The notes beneath the pieces were generated by a model, which worked only from the letters and a program-made list of their open reading frames with translations, did not search any database and was not told the origin of the DNA. From Acetobacter lovaniensis (GTDB lineage Bacteria; Pseudomonadota; Alphaproteobacteria; Acetobacterales; Acetobacteraceae), in assembly GCF_014207635.1 (NCBI RefSeq), contig NZ_JACHIE010000011.1, forward strand, positions 22,106 to 86,105: 64,000 bases of DNA, written 5' to 3'. The position numbers were made by a program, and so were the translations under genes. Position 1 is the first letter of the stretch. Every line of letters starts with the position of its first letter. Below are positions 21,171 to 29,901 of the stretch, piece by piece.

Positions 21171-21923
21171 ATGTCCGAGCCCATGTTTACCAACACCCTT
21201 GCGGACACGATTATCCAGAGTCTGGAAACCCCTCTGGCGAAGGACGGCTTTGCCTTCCTTCAGGCACAGGCCATGCAGGCCGTGCTGGAGGCCGGAGGCC
21301 TGCGGGGATGGGAGGATTTTGCCGCAAGCTGGAACGATCTGGGCGTGGACCGTTACATGGCCGATGGCGGGCGCTACCGGCGCAGGCGCTACGCCACGTT
21401 CTCGCTGACACTGGACGCAGTGACACGCAAACCACACCAGCCCCACTACCAGAGCCGGGATTACAATACCCTCAATGGGGGCGTGGAGCGCTGGTTCAAA
21501 CCCGTGCTGCCCGCCCTTGGCGAACACCCGGCACTTATGGCCATATTACGGCTGGCCCTGCGTGTGGTAACGGACCTGACCCCCGCAGAGCGCAGGCCCA
21601 ACGCATGGCATACGGAAATACATCAGTTCCGTATTGAAGCCCGGCCAGATGCGCTCGGCCACCCAACGCCTGAAGGGCTGCACCGTGATGGCGTGGACTG
21701 GGTTTTTGTCGTGATGGTAAGGCGGGAGAACGTGGCACAGGGGGAAACATCCATCCACGACCTCAGCCACAAACAGGTTGGCAGCTTTACCCTGACCAAC
21801 CCCATGGACACAGCCGTTGTGAATGACAACAGGGTTTACCATGGCGTAACCCCGGTACAGCCCGTGGACCCCAGCCGCCCGGCTTACCGCGATGTACTGG
21901 TCGTCACCCTCCGCCACGAATAG
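21171..21923 (+). CDS. 2-oxoglutarate/Fe(II) dioxygenase, free amino-acid hydroxylase type
   Basis: This 250-residue protein matches the 2OG-Fe dioxygenase family that includes Bacillus isoleucine 4-hydroxylase. The iron-binding triad is visible: His171 and Asp173 in GLHRDGVDW, and His224 in NRVYHGVTPV. Arg156 or later arginines could bind 2-oxoglutarate. Characterised members hydroxylate free aliphatic amino acids, but the substrate here is unknown. It lies 12 bp after the MscS-type gene, so the two are probably co-transcribed. It is convergent with a small membrane-protein gene. Confidence 0.8.
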   Translation: MSEPMFTNTLADTIIQSLETPLAKDGFAFLQAQAMQAVLEAGGLRGWEDFAASWNDLGVDRYMADGGRYRRRRYATFSLTLDAVTRKPHQPHYQSRDYNTLNGGVERWFKPVLPALGEHPALMAILRLALRVVTDLTPAERRPNAWHTEIHQFRIEARPDALGHPTPEGLHRDGVDWVFVVMVRRENVAQGETSIHDLSHKQVGSFTLTNPMDTAVVNDNRVYHGVTPVQPVDPSRPAYRDVLVVTLRHE

Positions 21924-21930
21924 GCGGAAC

Positions 21931-21951
21931 GGCGGCCCTGAACAGGCCGCC
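21931..21951. terminator. Hairpin between convergent genes
   Basis: GGCGGCC and GGCCGCC are separated by 7 nt between the dioxygenase stop and the stop of the minus-strand small membrane protein. There is no T run. It may act as a bidirectional terminator. Confidence 0.35.
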
Positions 21952-22293
21952 CTAGTATCCTGCGTAATAAATGGCGTGCAGCCCAAGGGCTACAAAGCCG
22001 ATGACAAAAACCATTGCTCCCGCCATCTGGGACAATTCCTTGAACGTCATTCCCGAGTCATTGGCAGGCGGGGTAACGGGGTTCTGAACCGGAGCAGGGG
22101 TGTCTGGCCTGGAGGCAGGCAGCACATGCACCGGCTTGGCCAGCGCCTCGTGCGTCTGCGTGTGCACCGTGGCACCACCAGTCACGGCAGATGGCGTTCC
22201 ATCCCCCTGCTGACCGGCCTGCACTGCGGAAGACTGCCCATCGTACAGAGGAGAGGCTCCGTCAACACGGCCTTGTGTTTCCTGCTCACTCAT
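21952..22293 (-). CDS. Small single-pass membrane protein, unknown function
   Basis: This predicted 113-residue protein starts at the ATG at 22293 (MSEQETQG), with GGAG about 10 nt upstream. Residues 1-80 are hydrophilic and rich in Gln, Thr and Pro. The C-terminus has one transmembrane helix (MAGAMVFVIGFVALGLHAIYYAGY). No family was recognised. Codon use fits the neighbours. It is convergent with the dioxygenase gene. Confidence 0.6.
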   Translation of the reverse strand: MSEQETQGRVDGASPLYDGQSSAVQAGQQGDGTPSAVTGGATVHTQTHEALAKPVHVLPASRPDTPAPVQNPVTPPANDSGMTFKELSQMAGAMVFVIGFVALGLHAIYYAGY

Positions 22294-22469
22294 GATGCTG
22301 TTCTCCACGTAATTATCATGCAGACCGGAAAGGATCCTGTTTTTTCTTGATCCTGTCATGAAGGTTCGTCAAGCCATTCAGGGCATCTGCCCCACGGAGC
22401 CAGCACTGGACGGCACCAGACCAAACACGCCACATAGACCGGAGCTGATTTTTTGCTATGGAAACAGAC

Positions 22470-22880
22470 ATGAAACATATTCTTCTTTGTTCCGCCATGC
22501 TGGGGCTGGCCGCAGCACCCGCAATGGCCGCCCCCCACACAACAGCCCCTGCACAGGCCTCCACGGCTGCCGCCTCTTACCCCATGGCCACCTTTATGGG
22601 CTCATGGACCGTGCGCGCCGAGGTGCCAGCCTTTACGGTTGCAGGGAACAAGGCCATGGGCCCGGCCGCCCGGCTTTTGGTCACTGTCCCCGAAGTCTAC
22701 GCCTCTAATATTGGTGAAAGCCGCTTCAGCCTTGCCCAGAAAACAGGTTCATCCTGGTCTGGCAGCCAGAATGGCACAACCATGACCATGACCCTGATCT
22801 CCCCCAACGCGGGGCATATCCTGATCACCAGCAAAAACGGGCACAAGGTGGACGTTCCCCTGTACCGCAACGACCCGTAA
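22470..22880 (+). CDS. Small secreted protein, unknown function
   Basis: This 136-residue protein begins MKHILLCSAMLGLAAAPAMA, a clear Sec signal peptide with an AMA cleavage site. An ATG at 22458 would add four residues. The mature part holds a SYPMATFMGSWTVRAEVPAFTV segment and a Thr-rich end, and probably forms a beta-rich periplasmic domain. No family was recognised and there is no operon partner. It is convergent with the J-domain gene. Confidence 0.65.
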   Translation: MKHILLCSAMLGLAAAPAMAAPHTTAPAQASTAAASYPMATFMGSWTVRAEVPAFTVAGNKAMGPAARLLVTVPEVYASNIGESRFSLAQKTGSSWSGSQNGTTMTMTLISPNAGHILITSKNGHKVDVPLYRNDP

Positions 22881-22912
22881 GCCACTGACTGGCCTGCGGG
22901 TCCGCCAGATCA

Positions 22913-22944
22913 CGCCTCCCGCACGCTTTGATGGGCGGGAGGCG
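22913..22944. terminator. Hairpin between convergent genes
   Basis: CGCCTCCCGC pairs with GCGGGAGGCG across a 12-nt loop. It lies between the ends of the secreted-protein gene and the J-domain gene. There is no long T run on either side. Confidence 0.45.
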
Positions 22945-22953
22945 GGGCGCGCA

Positions 22954-23868
22954 TCATGCGTTCACCGCGCCCTCTGGCGTCCAGTCCTTTAGAAAAGCCT
23001 CCAGTGCGGCATCGGCCTTGCCAACCTTGACCTCCAGCCGCACGTAAAGATTCCCCGCCTCCCTGCCCCCATGGGCCTGCACACCCTTGCCACGCAGGCG
23101 CAGCACGGTGCCGGTATCGGAGCCTGCGGGTACGTTCATCTTAACCGTGCCTGTGGGGGTTGGCACCATAATGGGACCGCCCAGCACTGCGGTTTTCAGG
23201 TCCACGGGCAGGGTTTCCCGCAGGTCGGAGCCTTCGCGCGTAAAGGTGGCGTCGGGCAGTACGGTCACCGTAATCAGCGCATCCCCTGCGGGGCCACCCT
23301 GCACGCCGGGCATGCCCTTGCCACGCAGGCGCAGAACCTTGCCATCCTCCATACCGGGGGGAATACGCACATCCAGCGTTGCGCCATCTGGCAGGTTCAC
23401 GCGCGACGTGGCGCCATTCACCGCGTCCAGAAAACTGACATTCAGCGCAAAGGATCTGTCCGCCCCCTTGCGCGGGCCAGCACGGCGCGCGCGGGCACCC
23501 CCGCCAAACATGCCGCCGAACAGGTCGCTCAGGTCTTCTTCCTGAAAACCGCCCATGCCAGCGCCACCGGGGCGGAACCCGCCTGCACCGCCAAAGCCGC
23601 CGCCGCCAAAACCACCAGCCCCAAAACCGGGGTGGCGTTCCTGCCCCGAGGCATCAATCTCGCCCCGGTCAAAACGCGCGCGCTTGTCCGCGTCGGACAA
23701 CAGGTCATTGGCCTGATTGAGCGCCTTGAACTCCTCTTCGGCCTTTTTATCGCCGGGGTTCAGGTCCGGATGATATTTTTTGGCCAGCTTGCGGTACGCC
23801 TTGCGGATGTCATCCTGACTGGCTGTTCTGGCAATACCTAATACTGAATACGGATCACGATCGCTCAT
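22954..23868 (-). CDS. DnaJ-family co-chaperone (CbpA type, no zinc finger)
   Basis: This 304-residue protein has an N-terminal J domain with the HPD tripeptide at 33-35 that stimulates DnaK. A Gly/Phe-rich linker follows (GFGAGGFGGGGFGGAGGF, about 80-115), then the DnaJ C-terminal peptide-binding domains (VRIPPGMEDGKVLRLRGKGMPG and VPAGSDTGTVLRLRGKGVQ). The cysteine-rich zinc domain of DnaJ is absent, so it is a CbpA/DjlA-like class B protein. It is divergent from ubiK across about 420 bp. Confidence 0.93.
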   Translation of the reverse strand: MSDRDPYSVLGIARTASQDDIRKAYRKLAKKYHPDLNPGDKKAEEEFKALNQANDLLSDADKRARFDRGEIDASGQERHPGFGAGGFGGGGFGGAGGFRPGGAGMGGFQEEDLSDLFGGMFGGGARARRAGPRKGADRSFALNVSFLDAVNGATSRVNLPDGATLDVRIPPGMEDGKVLRLRGKGMPGVQGGPAGDALITVTVLPDATFTREGSDLRETLPVDLKTAVLGGPIMVPTPTGTVKMNVPAGSDTGTVLRLRGKGVQAHGGREAGNLYVRLEVKVGKADAALEAFLKDWTPEGAVNA

Positions 23869-24290
23869 GCAGCCGTCCCTTCCCCCATCCTGTTACCATT
23901 ACCGGGCGGCATCCTGCGCCACCCACAGCCAGCCGCCGCCCCAGAGCATGCGTTCAGGCGGGGGGTACAAAAAGCCTCCCCCAAGACTGTTGTCATTATA
24001 CAGAGTGTCTCCATACCACACTGCGCGCCTGCCCAAAGTGTGTTGGCTGCGCGCACCGTTTTTGCAACTATTATCCCTAATAATGGGAACGAGACTCCAA
24101 GCGGTCAATGGAGAGCCAGAGAAAGCCCCATGTACGCCCGACAGATAAACTGCACCACAAAAATGGAAACCGGGGCATGGCCTCTGTCCGGCTGGGCCTT
24201 TATTCTCTATAAAGTCGGAACCATAAGAGCGCCACACCAGACAGCAGCAGGCTGCTGGTTGCTCATAACGGATTGATTGGAGACCCCCGC
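23869..24290. other. Divergent intergenic region, no gene seen
   Basis: This is 422 bp between the J-domain gene (minus) and ubiK (plus). It contains AT-rich parts suited to promoters, but no open frame with coding character and no recognised RNA motif was seen. No strong heat-shock CIRCE-type repeat was found. Confidence 0.5.
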
Positions 24291-24581
24291 ATGGCTGACA
24301 GACCGCGCTTTTTTGATGATCTTGCAGGTGTTGCCGGAGGTGCCGTATCCGCGCTGACCGGTGTGCGTGAAGAAATGAACGCCATTGTCCGCAGCCGTGT
24401 GGACGAAGTGCTGACCAGCCTGCAGGTTGTCCGCCGTGAAGAATTTGAAGTCATGCGCGAACTGGCCGCACAGGCCCGCATTGGCCAGGAAGAAGCCGAA
24501 CGCCGGCTGGCCGCACTGGAAACGCGGATAAAAGCACTGGAACAGCACCTGACCAGCACCCACAAGGGCGGCGCGCACTAA
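24291..24581 (+). CDS. ubiK: Ubiquinone biosynthesis accessory factor UbiK (BMFP family)
   Basis: This 96-residue protein starts at the ATG at 24291 (MADRPRFFDDLAGVAGGA), with GGAG about 9 nt upstream. It is a membrane-fusogenic BMFP/YqiC family member with an amphipathic N-terminus. A long coiled coil follows (about 45-90, EEFEVMRELAAQARIGQEEAERRLAALETRI in part). UbiK helps assemble the soluble ubiquinone biosynthesis complex. The COQ9-like gene 1.5 kb downstream on the same strand supports that role. Confidence 0.88.
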   Translation: MADRPRFFDDLAGVAGGAVSALTGVREEMNAIVRSRVDEVLTSLQVVRREEFEVMRELAAQARIGQEEAERRLAALETRIKALEQHLTSTHKGGAH

Positions 24582-24641
24582 AAGACCACGCGCGCCCTTT
24601 GTCCCGTTTTTGTTTTTGACCGCAGGCACGGGAGTCATGCC

Positions 24642-25142
24642 ATGCCAGCCCTGACAACCGGCTCCACCACCCCACCCACCAACCCGCTGGACCTGATGGA
24701 ACAGGTCATTGCCGGGCATGGGTGGACCTTTGACCGCTGCACCCCGACCGAAATGGCGGCCGAAGCCCCGGCCAGATGGTGCGACTACGGATTGTTTTTT
24801 TCGTGGTCGGCCGAGCTGGGCACCATTCTGTTTACCTGCGCCTTTGACCTGCGCGTAAGCCCGGACATGCGGCTGGCCCTGTACGAGCTGATAGGGCTTG
24901 CCAACGAGCAGGTATGGGTCGGCCATTTTAGCGTCGATACGGAAGATGGGGTGCTGCTGTTCCGTCACGCCCTGCTCCTGCGTGGCACGGAAACCGCAAC
25001 CGACATTTTTGAAGACATGATCGACATCGCCCTGACCGAGTGCGAGCGGTTTTATCCGGCCCTGCGCTTTTTCCTGACCGGTGGGTTGAGTGCGGCAGAT
25101 GCACTGGCTTCGGCCATGCTGGACTGCCATGGAGAGGCATGA
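24642..25142 (+). CDS. YbjN domain-containing protein
   Basis: This 166-residue protein of the YbjN family starts at an ATG with GGGAG 7 nt upstream. Recognisable parts are NPLDLMEQVIAGHGWTFDR at the N-terminus and a NEQVWVGHFSVDTEDGVLLFRH strand. The C-terminal helix ends ADALASAMLD. The family has a type III secretion chaperone-like fold and its function is not settled. It precedes proC. Confidence 0.82.
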   Translation: MPALTTGSTTPPTNPLDLMEQVIAGHGWTFDRCTPTEMAAEAPARWCDYGLFFSWSAELGTILFTCAFDLRVSPDMRLALYELIGLANEQVWVGHFSVDTEDGVLLFRHALLLRGTETATDIFEDMIDIALTECERFYPALRFFLTGGLSAADALASAMLDCHGEA

Positions 25143-25144
25143 AC

Positions 25145-25966
25145 ATGACTGAGCGTTTTCCCCTTCCCTCCATCCTGCTTGTCGGGTGCGGCAAAATGGG
25201 TGGTGCCATGCTTGAAGGCTGGCTCAAGGCCGGGCTGGCCCCCTCCGTCATTATTGACCGCCACCTTGCAGACCTGCCAGCCCCCCACACGGTGGTGCAG
25301 AGCATACAGGATGTTCCCGCCAGCTTTACGCCGGACGTGATTATTGTTGCGGTTAAACCGCAGAAGGCCAACCCCGTGCTGGCCGAACTGGCCCAGCGTT
25401 TTGGGCAGGCAACGCTGCTTTCGGTCATGGCGGGGCGGACCATTGCCAGCCTGCACGACATCTATGTGCAGGCCAACCCGCAGGCCAACCCGGTTATTAT
25501 CCGCTCCATGCCCAACACGCCCTGTGCGCTGGGGGCGGGCATGAGCGGGCTATATGCCCCCCCCAACGCCACAGCGGAACAGAAATCCCATTGTAATGCC
25601 CTGCTCTGTGCCGTGGGGGAAACCGTATGGGTGGCCGAGGAAGGGCTGATCGACTCCGTTGCTGCCATTTCCGGCAGTGGTCCGGCCTATGTGTTTTTAA
25701 TGGCCGAACTGCTGGAAAAAGCAGGCGTGGAGCAGGGCTTGCCCGCCGATGTTGCCCGCAAGCTGGCCCGTGGCACCCTGTATGGCGCAGGCTGCATGCT
25801 GCATACTCTGCCGACCGATGCTCAGGAACTGCGCCGCAACGTAACCAGCCCCGGCGGCACCACGGCTGAAGCCTTAAAGGTGATGATGGCCCCGCAGGCA
25901 TGGCCTGCAACCACCTCCGCCGCCATTGCCGCTGCCGTACACCGCGCAAGGGAACTGGCCAGCTAG
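25145..25966 (+). CDS. proC: Pyrroline-5-carboxylate reductase
   Basis: ProC reduces pyrroline-5-carboxylate to proline with NAD(P)H. The ATG at 25145 gives good spacing from GGAGAGG at 25131-25137. An ATG at 25139 overlapping the previous stop is only 1 nt from that site. The 273-residue protein has the Rossmann motif VGCGKMGGAM and the family signature PGGTTAEAL near the C-terminus. The catalytic-region segments AISGSGPAYVFL and RSMPNTPC are present. It is in the ubiK-ybjN-proC-COQ9 gene series. Confidence 0.97.
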   Translation: MTERFPLPSILLVGCGKMGGAMLEGWLKAGLAPSVIIDRHLADLPAPHTVVQSIQDVPASFTPDVIIVAVKPQKANPVLAELAQRFGQATLLSVMAGRTIASLHDIYVQANPQANPVIIRSMPNTPCALGAGMSGLYAPPNATAEQKSHCNALLCAVGETVWVAEEGLIDSVAAISGSGPAYVFLMAELLEKAGVEQGLPADVARKLARGTLYGAGCMLHTLPTDAQELRRNVTSPGGTTAEALKVMMAPQAWPATTSAAIAAAVHRARELAS

Positions 25967-26030
25967 CCTTTCCTGCTTTGTCGGCACCACTCCGCCAAGC
26001 CATTTACCGCTCATGCGACAGGTCTTTGAT

Positions 26031-26690
26031 ATGGATAATGACGACTTTGACACAGCCCTTGTCTCGGCAGCCCTGACACTGGCTCAGGACCGGGGCTGGA
26101 ATTCCGTAACCGTGCTGGCAGCAGCGCGCGAGGCAGGGTTGCCCCTGCCTGAAGCCCGGCAGCGCTTCCCCCTCAAGGCCAGTATCCTGCTCCGTCTTGG
26201 CCGTATGGCCGATGATGTGGCGTTAGCGGACGACATGCTCTGTGGCACCGCGCGCGAGCGGCTGTTTGACCTGCTGATGCGCAGGCTGGATGTGTTCCAG
26301 CAGTATCGAGATGGATTGCAGTCCGTTTTGCGCTCCCTGCCCATGGACCCGGTCCTGACCCTGCTGCTCGGAGGGGCAACGGTGGAGAGCATGCGCTGGA
26401 TGGCTGATGCCGCAGGCATAAACACCAATGGCGTGTCTGGCTTTGTGCACGTGAACATGCTGGTAGCCGTATGGACCCACACCCTGCGCGTCTGGGAAAA
26501 GGACGAAAGCCCCGATATGGGCAGCACCATGGCTGCTCTTGATCAGGCACTGGACAAGGCCGGGCGCTTTGGCCTGTTCCCCACCGGAGCGGACGCGAAC
26601 ACCCATCAGGACGGACTGGCCGACCTGGACGATGTGGCCGACATGGATGCAAGCTTTACGCAGGCCACAATATCAGCCCCGCGCGGCTAA
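26031..26690 (+). CDS. COQ9-like ubiquinone biosynthesis protein
   Basis: This is a 219-residue all-helical protein of the COQ9/RpsU-divergent family, starting at 26031 (MDNDDFDTAL) or possibly at 26013. The N-terminal part resembles a TetR helix-turn-helix (DRGWNSVTVLAAAREAGLPLPEARQRFP). The COQ9 lipid-binding domain follows (VHVNMLVAVWTHTLRVWEKDESPDMGSTMAALDQAL in part). COQ9 presents the ubiquinone precursor to hydroxylases. The gene lies 64 bp after proC and shares the neighbourhood with ubiK. Confidence 0.85.
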   Translation: MDNDDFDTALVSAALTLAQDRGWNSVTVLAAAREAGLPLPEARQRFPLKASILLRLGRMADDVALADDMLCGTARERLFDLLMRRLDVFQQYRDGLQSVLRSLPMDPVLTLLLGGATVESMRWMADAAGINTNGVSGFVHVNMLVAVWTHTLRVWEKDESPDMGSTMAALDQALDKAGRFGLFPTGADANTHQDGLADLDDVADMDASFTQATISAPRG

Positions 26691-26759
26691 TTTTGCGACA
26701 AGCGGCCTTTACGACCGAACCCTGTTTGGCTTAAAAGGAGCGCAGGCAGTTCAGGCCAT

Positions 26760-26831
26760 TGGGGCGTAGCCAAGCGGTAAGGCAGCGGATTTTGATTCCG
26801 CCACGCGGAGGTTCGAATCCTCCCGCCCCAG
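26760..26831 (+). tRNA. tRNA-Gln (anticodon TTG)
   Basis: The 7-bp acceptor stem TGGGGCG/CGCCCCA, D arm, anticodon loop TTTTGAT (anticodon TTG) and the T arm GGTTCGAATCC are all present. The discriminator base is G and CCA is encoded (26832-26834). It stands alone, downstream of the COQ9-like gene. Confidence 0.97.
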
Positions 26832-27077
26832 CCAGAACCTGTTTCCCCTCCGACAAACCAGTCGTTGCGGCCCTTCCCGGTCTTGTGGAAGGGTACGGTT
26901 GTCTTAACCTGTTCCACCACACGCCATGCCCCCACATCAGGCGGGCCATAGCGCATCCGTTTTTACCAATACGATATTTTTGATTAGCCCTGCGGGTGTG
27001 CATGCGCATTCATGCCTGAACAGAGTGCTTTTTAGTCCCGCCCTTTTTCTGCTCCCGGATACGACACAGTTTTTGCC

Positions 27078-28319
27078 ATGCCTGATGCCCCTGCCCCTTC
27101 ATCCTCCCTTTTGCGTCACCCCGGTCTGGCCGCCGTTATTGGCGCGCGGGCCTTGTCCGCCTTTGCCGGGCAGGTGCAGGCCGTCGCCGTTGGCTGGCAG
27201 GTTTATGCCCTCACCCATAGTGCCGCGGCCCTGGGGTTTGTGGGGCTGGCGCAGTTCCTGCCCATGGTGGCGTTTATCTTCCCTGCAGGGCATGCGGCAG
27301 ACCAGCACAACCGCCAGCGCATTGTGCTCGCCTGCCAGAGCATAGAGCTTCTGGCGGCGGTGTTCATGGCCTATGCCTCTTTTACGCACCAGTTGAACGC
27401 CACCATGATTTACGGGCTGGTTGCCATATTTGGTACCTGCAAGGCGTTCGAAATGCCTGCCCAACAGACCTTCCTGCCCTCCATTGTGCCGCCAGCCCTG
27501 TTCCCCCGTGCCACAGCGCTCTCTGCTTCCCTCTTTCAGGTCGCAAGCATTGCCGGGCCATCTCTGGGCGGACTTTTGTACGGTCTGGGTGCGGGGGTTT
27601 GCTATTCGCTCTGTGCAATCAGCTTTGCCGTAGCAGCACTCGCAACCTGGTCCATGGTCATCACAAGCCCGGTCCGGCCACGGCAGCCAGCGACTCTGGC
27701 CGCTGTTTTTGGCGGTATTGCCTTCCTGCGGCGCAAACCCACCATGCTGGGTGCGATCTCGCTTGATCTGTTTGCCGTTCTTCTGGGCGGGGCCACGGCC
27801 ATGCTGCCCATTTTTGCCACGGATATCCTGCATGCCGGGCCGTGGGGGCTTGGGCTGTTGCGGGCTGCCCCTGCCATTGGCGCCTTACTTGTTGCCGCGG
27901 TTCTGGCCCGCCATCCGCTGGGCCGACATGCCGGGCGGTGGATGTTTGCCGCCGTAGCCATTTTTGGCGTAGCGACCATTCTGTTCGGTTTTTCGCACTC
28001 CATAGCCGTATCCGTGCTGATGCTGGCCATTCTGGGCGGGGCGGATGTGGTGAGCGTTATGGTCCGTGGCGCACTGGTCCAGCTTGGCACACCGGACGAA
28101 ATGCGCGGCCGCGTATCTGCCGTGAACATGCTTTTTATCGGGTCATCCAACCAGTTGGGCGAATTTGAAAGCGGGATGCTGGCTGCTGTTATGGGCCCGG
28201 TTGCCGCCGTTGTGCTGGGAGGCATTGGCACACTGGTTGTAACAGGCATATGGATGGGTCTGTTCCCCGGCCTGCGCAAGCTGGACAGGCTGGAAGATAT
28301 TACAACCGATACAGTATAA
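27078..28319 (+). CDS. MFS exporter (EntS/MFS_3 type)
   Basis: This is a 413-residue twelve-helix major facilitator protein of the MFS_3 group, which includes the enterobactin exporter EntS. The N-terminus shows GARALSAFAGQVQAVAVGWQVYALTHSAAALG. The loop 2-3 motif AGHAADQHNRQRIVL is the family version of the MFS signature GxxxDRxxRR. The second half repeats the fold (GGADVVSVMVRGALVQLGTPDEMRGRVSAVNMLFIG). The exported substrate is unknown and no siderophore genes are nearby. Confidence 0.88.
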   Translation: MPDAPAPSSSLLRHPGLAAVIGARALSAFAGQVQAVAVGWQVYALTHSAAALGFVGLAQFLPMVAFIFPAGHAADQHNRQRIVLACQSIELLAAVFMAYASFTHQLNATMIYGLVAIFGTCKAFEMPAQQTFLPSIVPPALFPRATALSASLFQVASIAGPSLGGLLYGLGAGVCYSLCAISFAVAALATWSMVITSPVRPRQPATLAAVFGGIAFLRRKPTMLGAISLDLFAVLLGGATAMLPIFATDILHAGPWGLGLLRAAPAIGALLVAAVLARHPLGRHAGRWMFAAVAIFGVATILFGFSHSIAVSVLMLAILGGADVVSVMVRGALVQLGTPDEMRGRVSAVNMLFIGSSNQLGEFESGMLAAVMGPVAAVVLGGIGTLVVTGIWMGLFPGLRKLDRLEDITTDTV

Positions 28320-28331
28320 ACCCCGAACAAT

Positions 28332-28364
28332 AAAAAAAAGCCGCACCAAAAGACCGGTGCGGCT
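28332..28364 (-). terminator. Intrinsic terminator of the HU gene
   Basis: AGCCGCACC/GGTGCGGCT forms a 9-bp stem. On the minus strand it is followed by a run of eight T, a textbook Rho-independent terminator for the HU gene. On the plus strand it may also stop the MFS transcript. Confidence 0.88.
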
Positions 28365-28409
28365 CCTTGCATGACCACCGGCCCCTAAAGGCCGGTATGG
28401 CTTTGGTGT

Positions 28410-28679
28410 TCAGACAGCTTTTTTAAGATTGGGGCTGGCTTTAAACCGCACCGTTTTACCAGCCTTGACCTTGACCGGCTCACCCGTGCGGGGGTTAAGC
28501 GCCTTGCGGGCCTTGGTTTTGCGGACTGTAAACGTGCCAAAGGACGGCAGGGTAAACCCACCCTCACGCTTGAGTTCGACAACAATAGCATCAATAAGGT
28601 CATTCGCTGCCTGATTGGCGGCAACCCCTGTGCAGTTGATCGAATCCTGAATCACTGCTGCAATAAAGGCCTTGCTCAT
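28410..28679 (-). CDS. HU-family DNA-binding protein
   Basis: This 89-residue nucleoid protein bends DNA non-specifically. It shows the HU signature GGFTLPSFGTFTVRKTKAR and a basic C-terminus (AGKTVRFKASPNLKKAV). The N-terminal helix begins MSKAFIAAVIQDSINCTG. It is monocistronic with its own terminator. The AT-rich upstream region probably holds the promoter. Confidence 0.96.
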   Translation of the reverse strand: MSKAFIAAVIQDSINCTGVAANQAANDLIDAIVVELKREGGFTLPSFGTFTVRKTKARKALNPRTGEPVKVKAGKTVRFKASPNLKKAV

Positions 28680-29440
28680 AGAGTTACTGGCTCCCTCTCA
28701 GACAGAATTTTGTACATGACAATTATTGAACGGATATGCCTAAAAGGCTTTAACGGCTTGTAATCACATTTCTTAAAAATTACCAACATAAAAATATATC
28801 TTTTTTCGATTCCTCCCGATGGGAACAGCAGAAACAGAATCTGTGTCTTTACAGACACACACCTCCCACCCGCCCACAGGCACGGTGTGCTGGCTGTGCA
28901 TACCGAAAAACCCGCACTATTCCCTCAAGCTGTTACAAAACTCCCTTATACTATTACATAATTCCTAACCATAAATAACATGACAACTGGCAGAACACAT
29001 TCAATGACTCAGATCATTTCTTGTGCGGATAAAAGCGACACCTCTGGCCTGATGCAACAACCACAGAGCCACAGTGTTTGCATATGACGATTTATTTTTG
29101 AAAATACCATTTATAAATAATGAAGTTTCTTCAATCATAGGCACCGGAACTCCATGCCATGGCCGGTTACGCAAGCAGATGCCTACATCTTTTTTTTTCG
29201 GCAATATACCTGTCCCCGTTTTTTCCGGGGATTCCGAACTTTGTAAATGATGGAGTCCGCCAAAGTTAACTTAATATTAACGGGAACAATTCGGTCAGAA
29301 TTTATGGCATGATGCAAAAAACTGTCCGTGCATTTATTGCCCTTATCTGATCATAATACAGGCATAGTCTGCTCCATAAGCCAGATACAGAACGGATATG
29401 ATGCTGTTATTGTGGCAAACAGAGTTCATGAGGTGCAACC
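28680..29440. other. Long AT-rich intergenic region, no confident gene
   Basis: This is 761 bp between the HU gene (minus) and the Ivy-type gene (plus), clearly richer in A+T than the surroundings. It contains short open frames (for example 29001-29204 minus, 67 codons), but none has good start signals or recognisable products. It probably holds the divergent promoters, and might contain a small RNA that cannot be recognised by eye. Confidence 0.5.
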
Positions 29441-29893
29441 ATGCGTTTTTCCCTCCTTTTACTGTCTGCTCTTGGTCTGGCGACGCCTGCTCTGGCAGCG
29501 GATCTTCCCGTTACCGCGGAATTTGCCGCACAGCCAGCCTTCGCCCCCGCATACCATGCCATGAGCACCCTGCCCCCGTGGGTCTCGGCGTTAAAGGCGA
29601 CCTCGGTCCCGGTTGAAAAAACAAGCATTGATGGCAAGCCCTACCTGCTGGGGCACCTGTGCAAACCCCATGACTGTGCGGACTACCAGATGGAGGTGCT
29701 CTTTACCCCAGATGGCCATAAGGCATGGGGGTTCCTGTCTGTTGTCACCAATGGCGCCTTGTACCAGATGCCACTGGGTGAACCATCTGCCCCCATTCTG
29801 GCGGCACTCAGGGCCGCTTATGCGACCAACAACCCCGAACATCCCGGCTGCAATAGCCCTGCCGCTGGAAAAACAGGCCAGCCAACCCCATAA
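29441..29893 (+). CDS. ivy: Ivy-family C-type lysozyme inhibitor
   Basis: This 150-residue secreted protein has a signal peptide MRFSLLLLSALGLATPALAA. The motif CKPHDC at 74-79 is the loop of E. coli Ivy whose His enters the lysozyme active site. The two cysteines form a disulfide in known Ivy structures. The protein probably protects peptidoglycan in the periplasm from host or self lysozyme-like enzymes. The ATG has GAGG 7 nt upstream. A DUF4186 gene starts 8 bp after its stop. Confidence 0.8.
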   Translation: MRFSLLLLSALGLATPALAADLPVTAEFAAQPAFAPAYHAMSTLPPWVSALKATSVPVEKTSIDGKPYLLGHLCKPHDCADYQMEVLFTPDGHKAWGFLSVVTNGALYQMPLGEPSAPILAALRAAYATNNPEHPGCNSPAAGKTGQPTP

Positions 29894-29901
29894 AGCAGGG
29901 T

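Noticed and set aside
29001..29204. 67-codon minus-strand frame in the AT-rich gap
   Set aside because: No ribosome-binding site, no family and atypical composition; it is probably chance.
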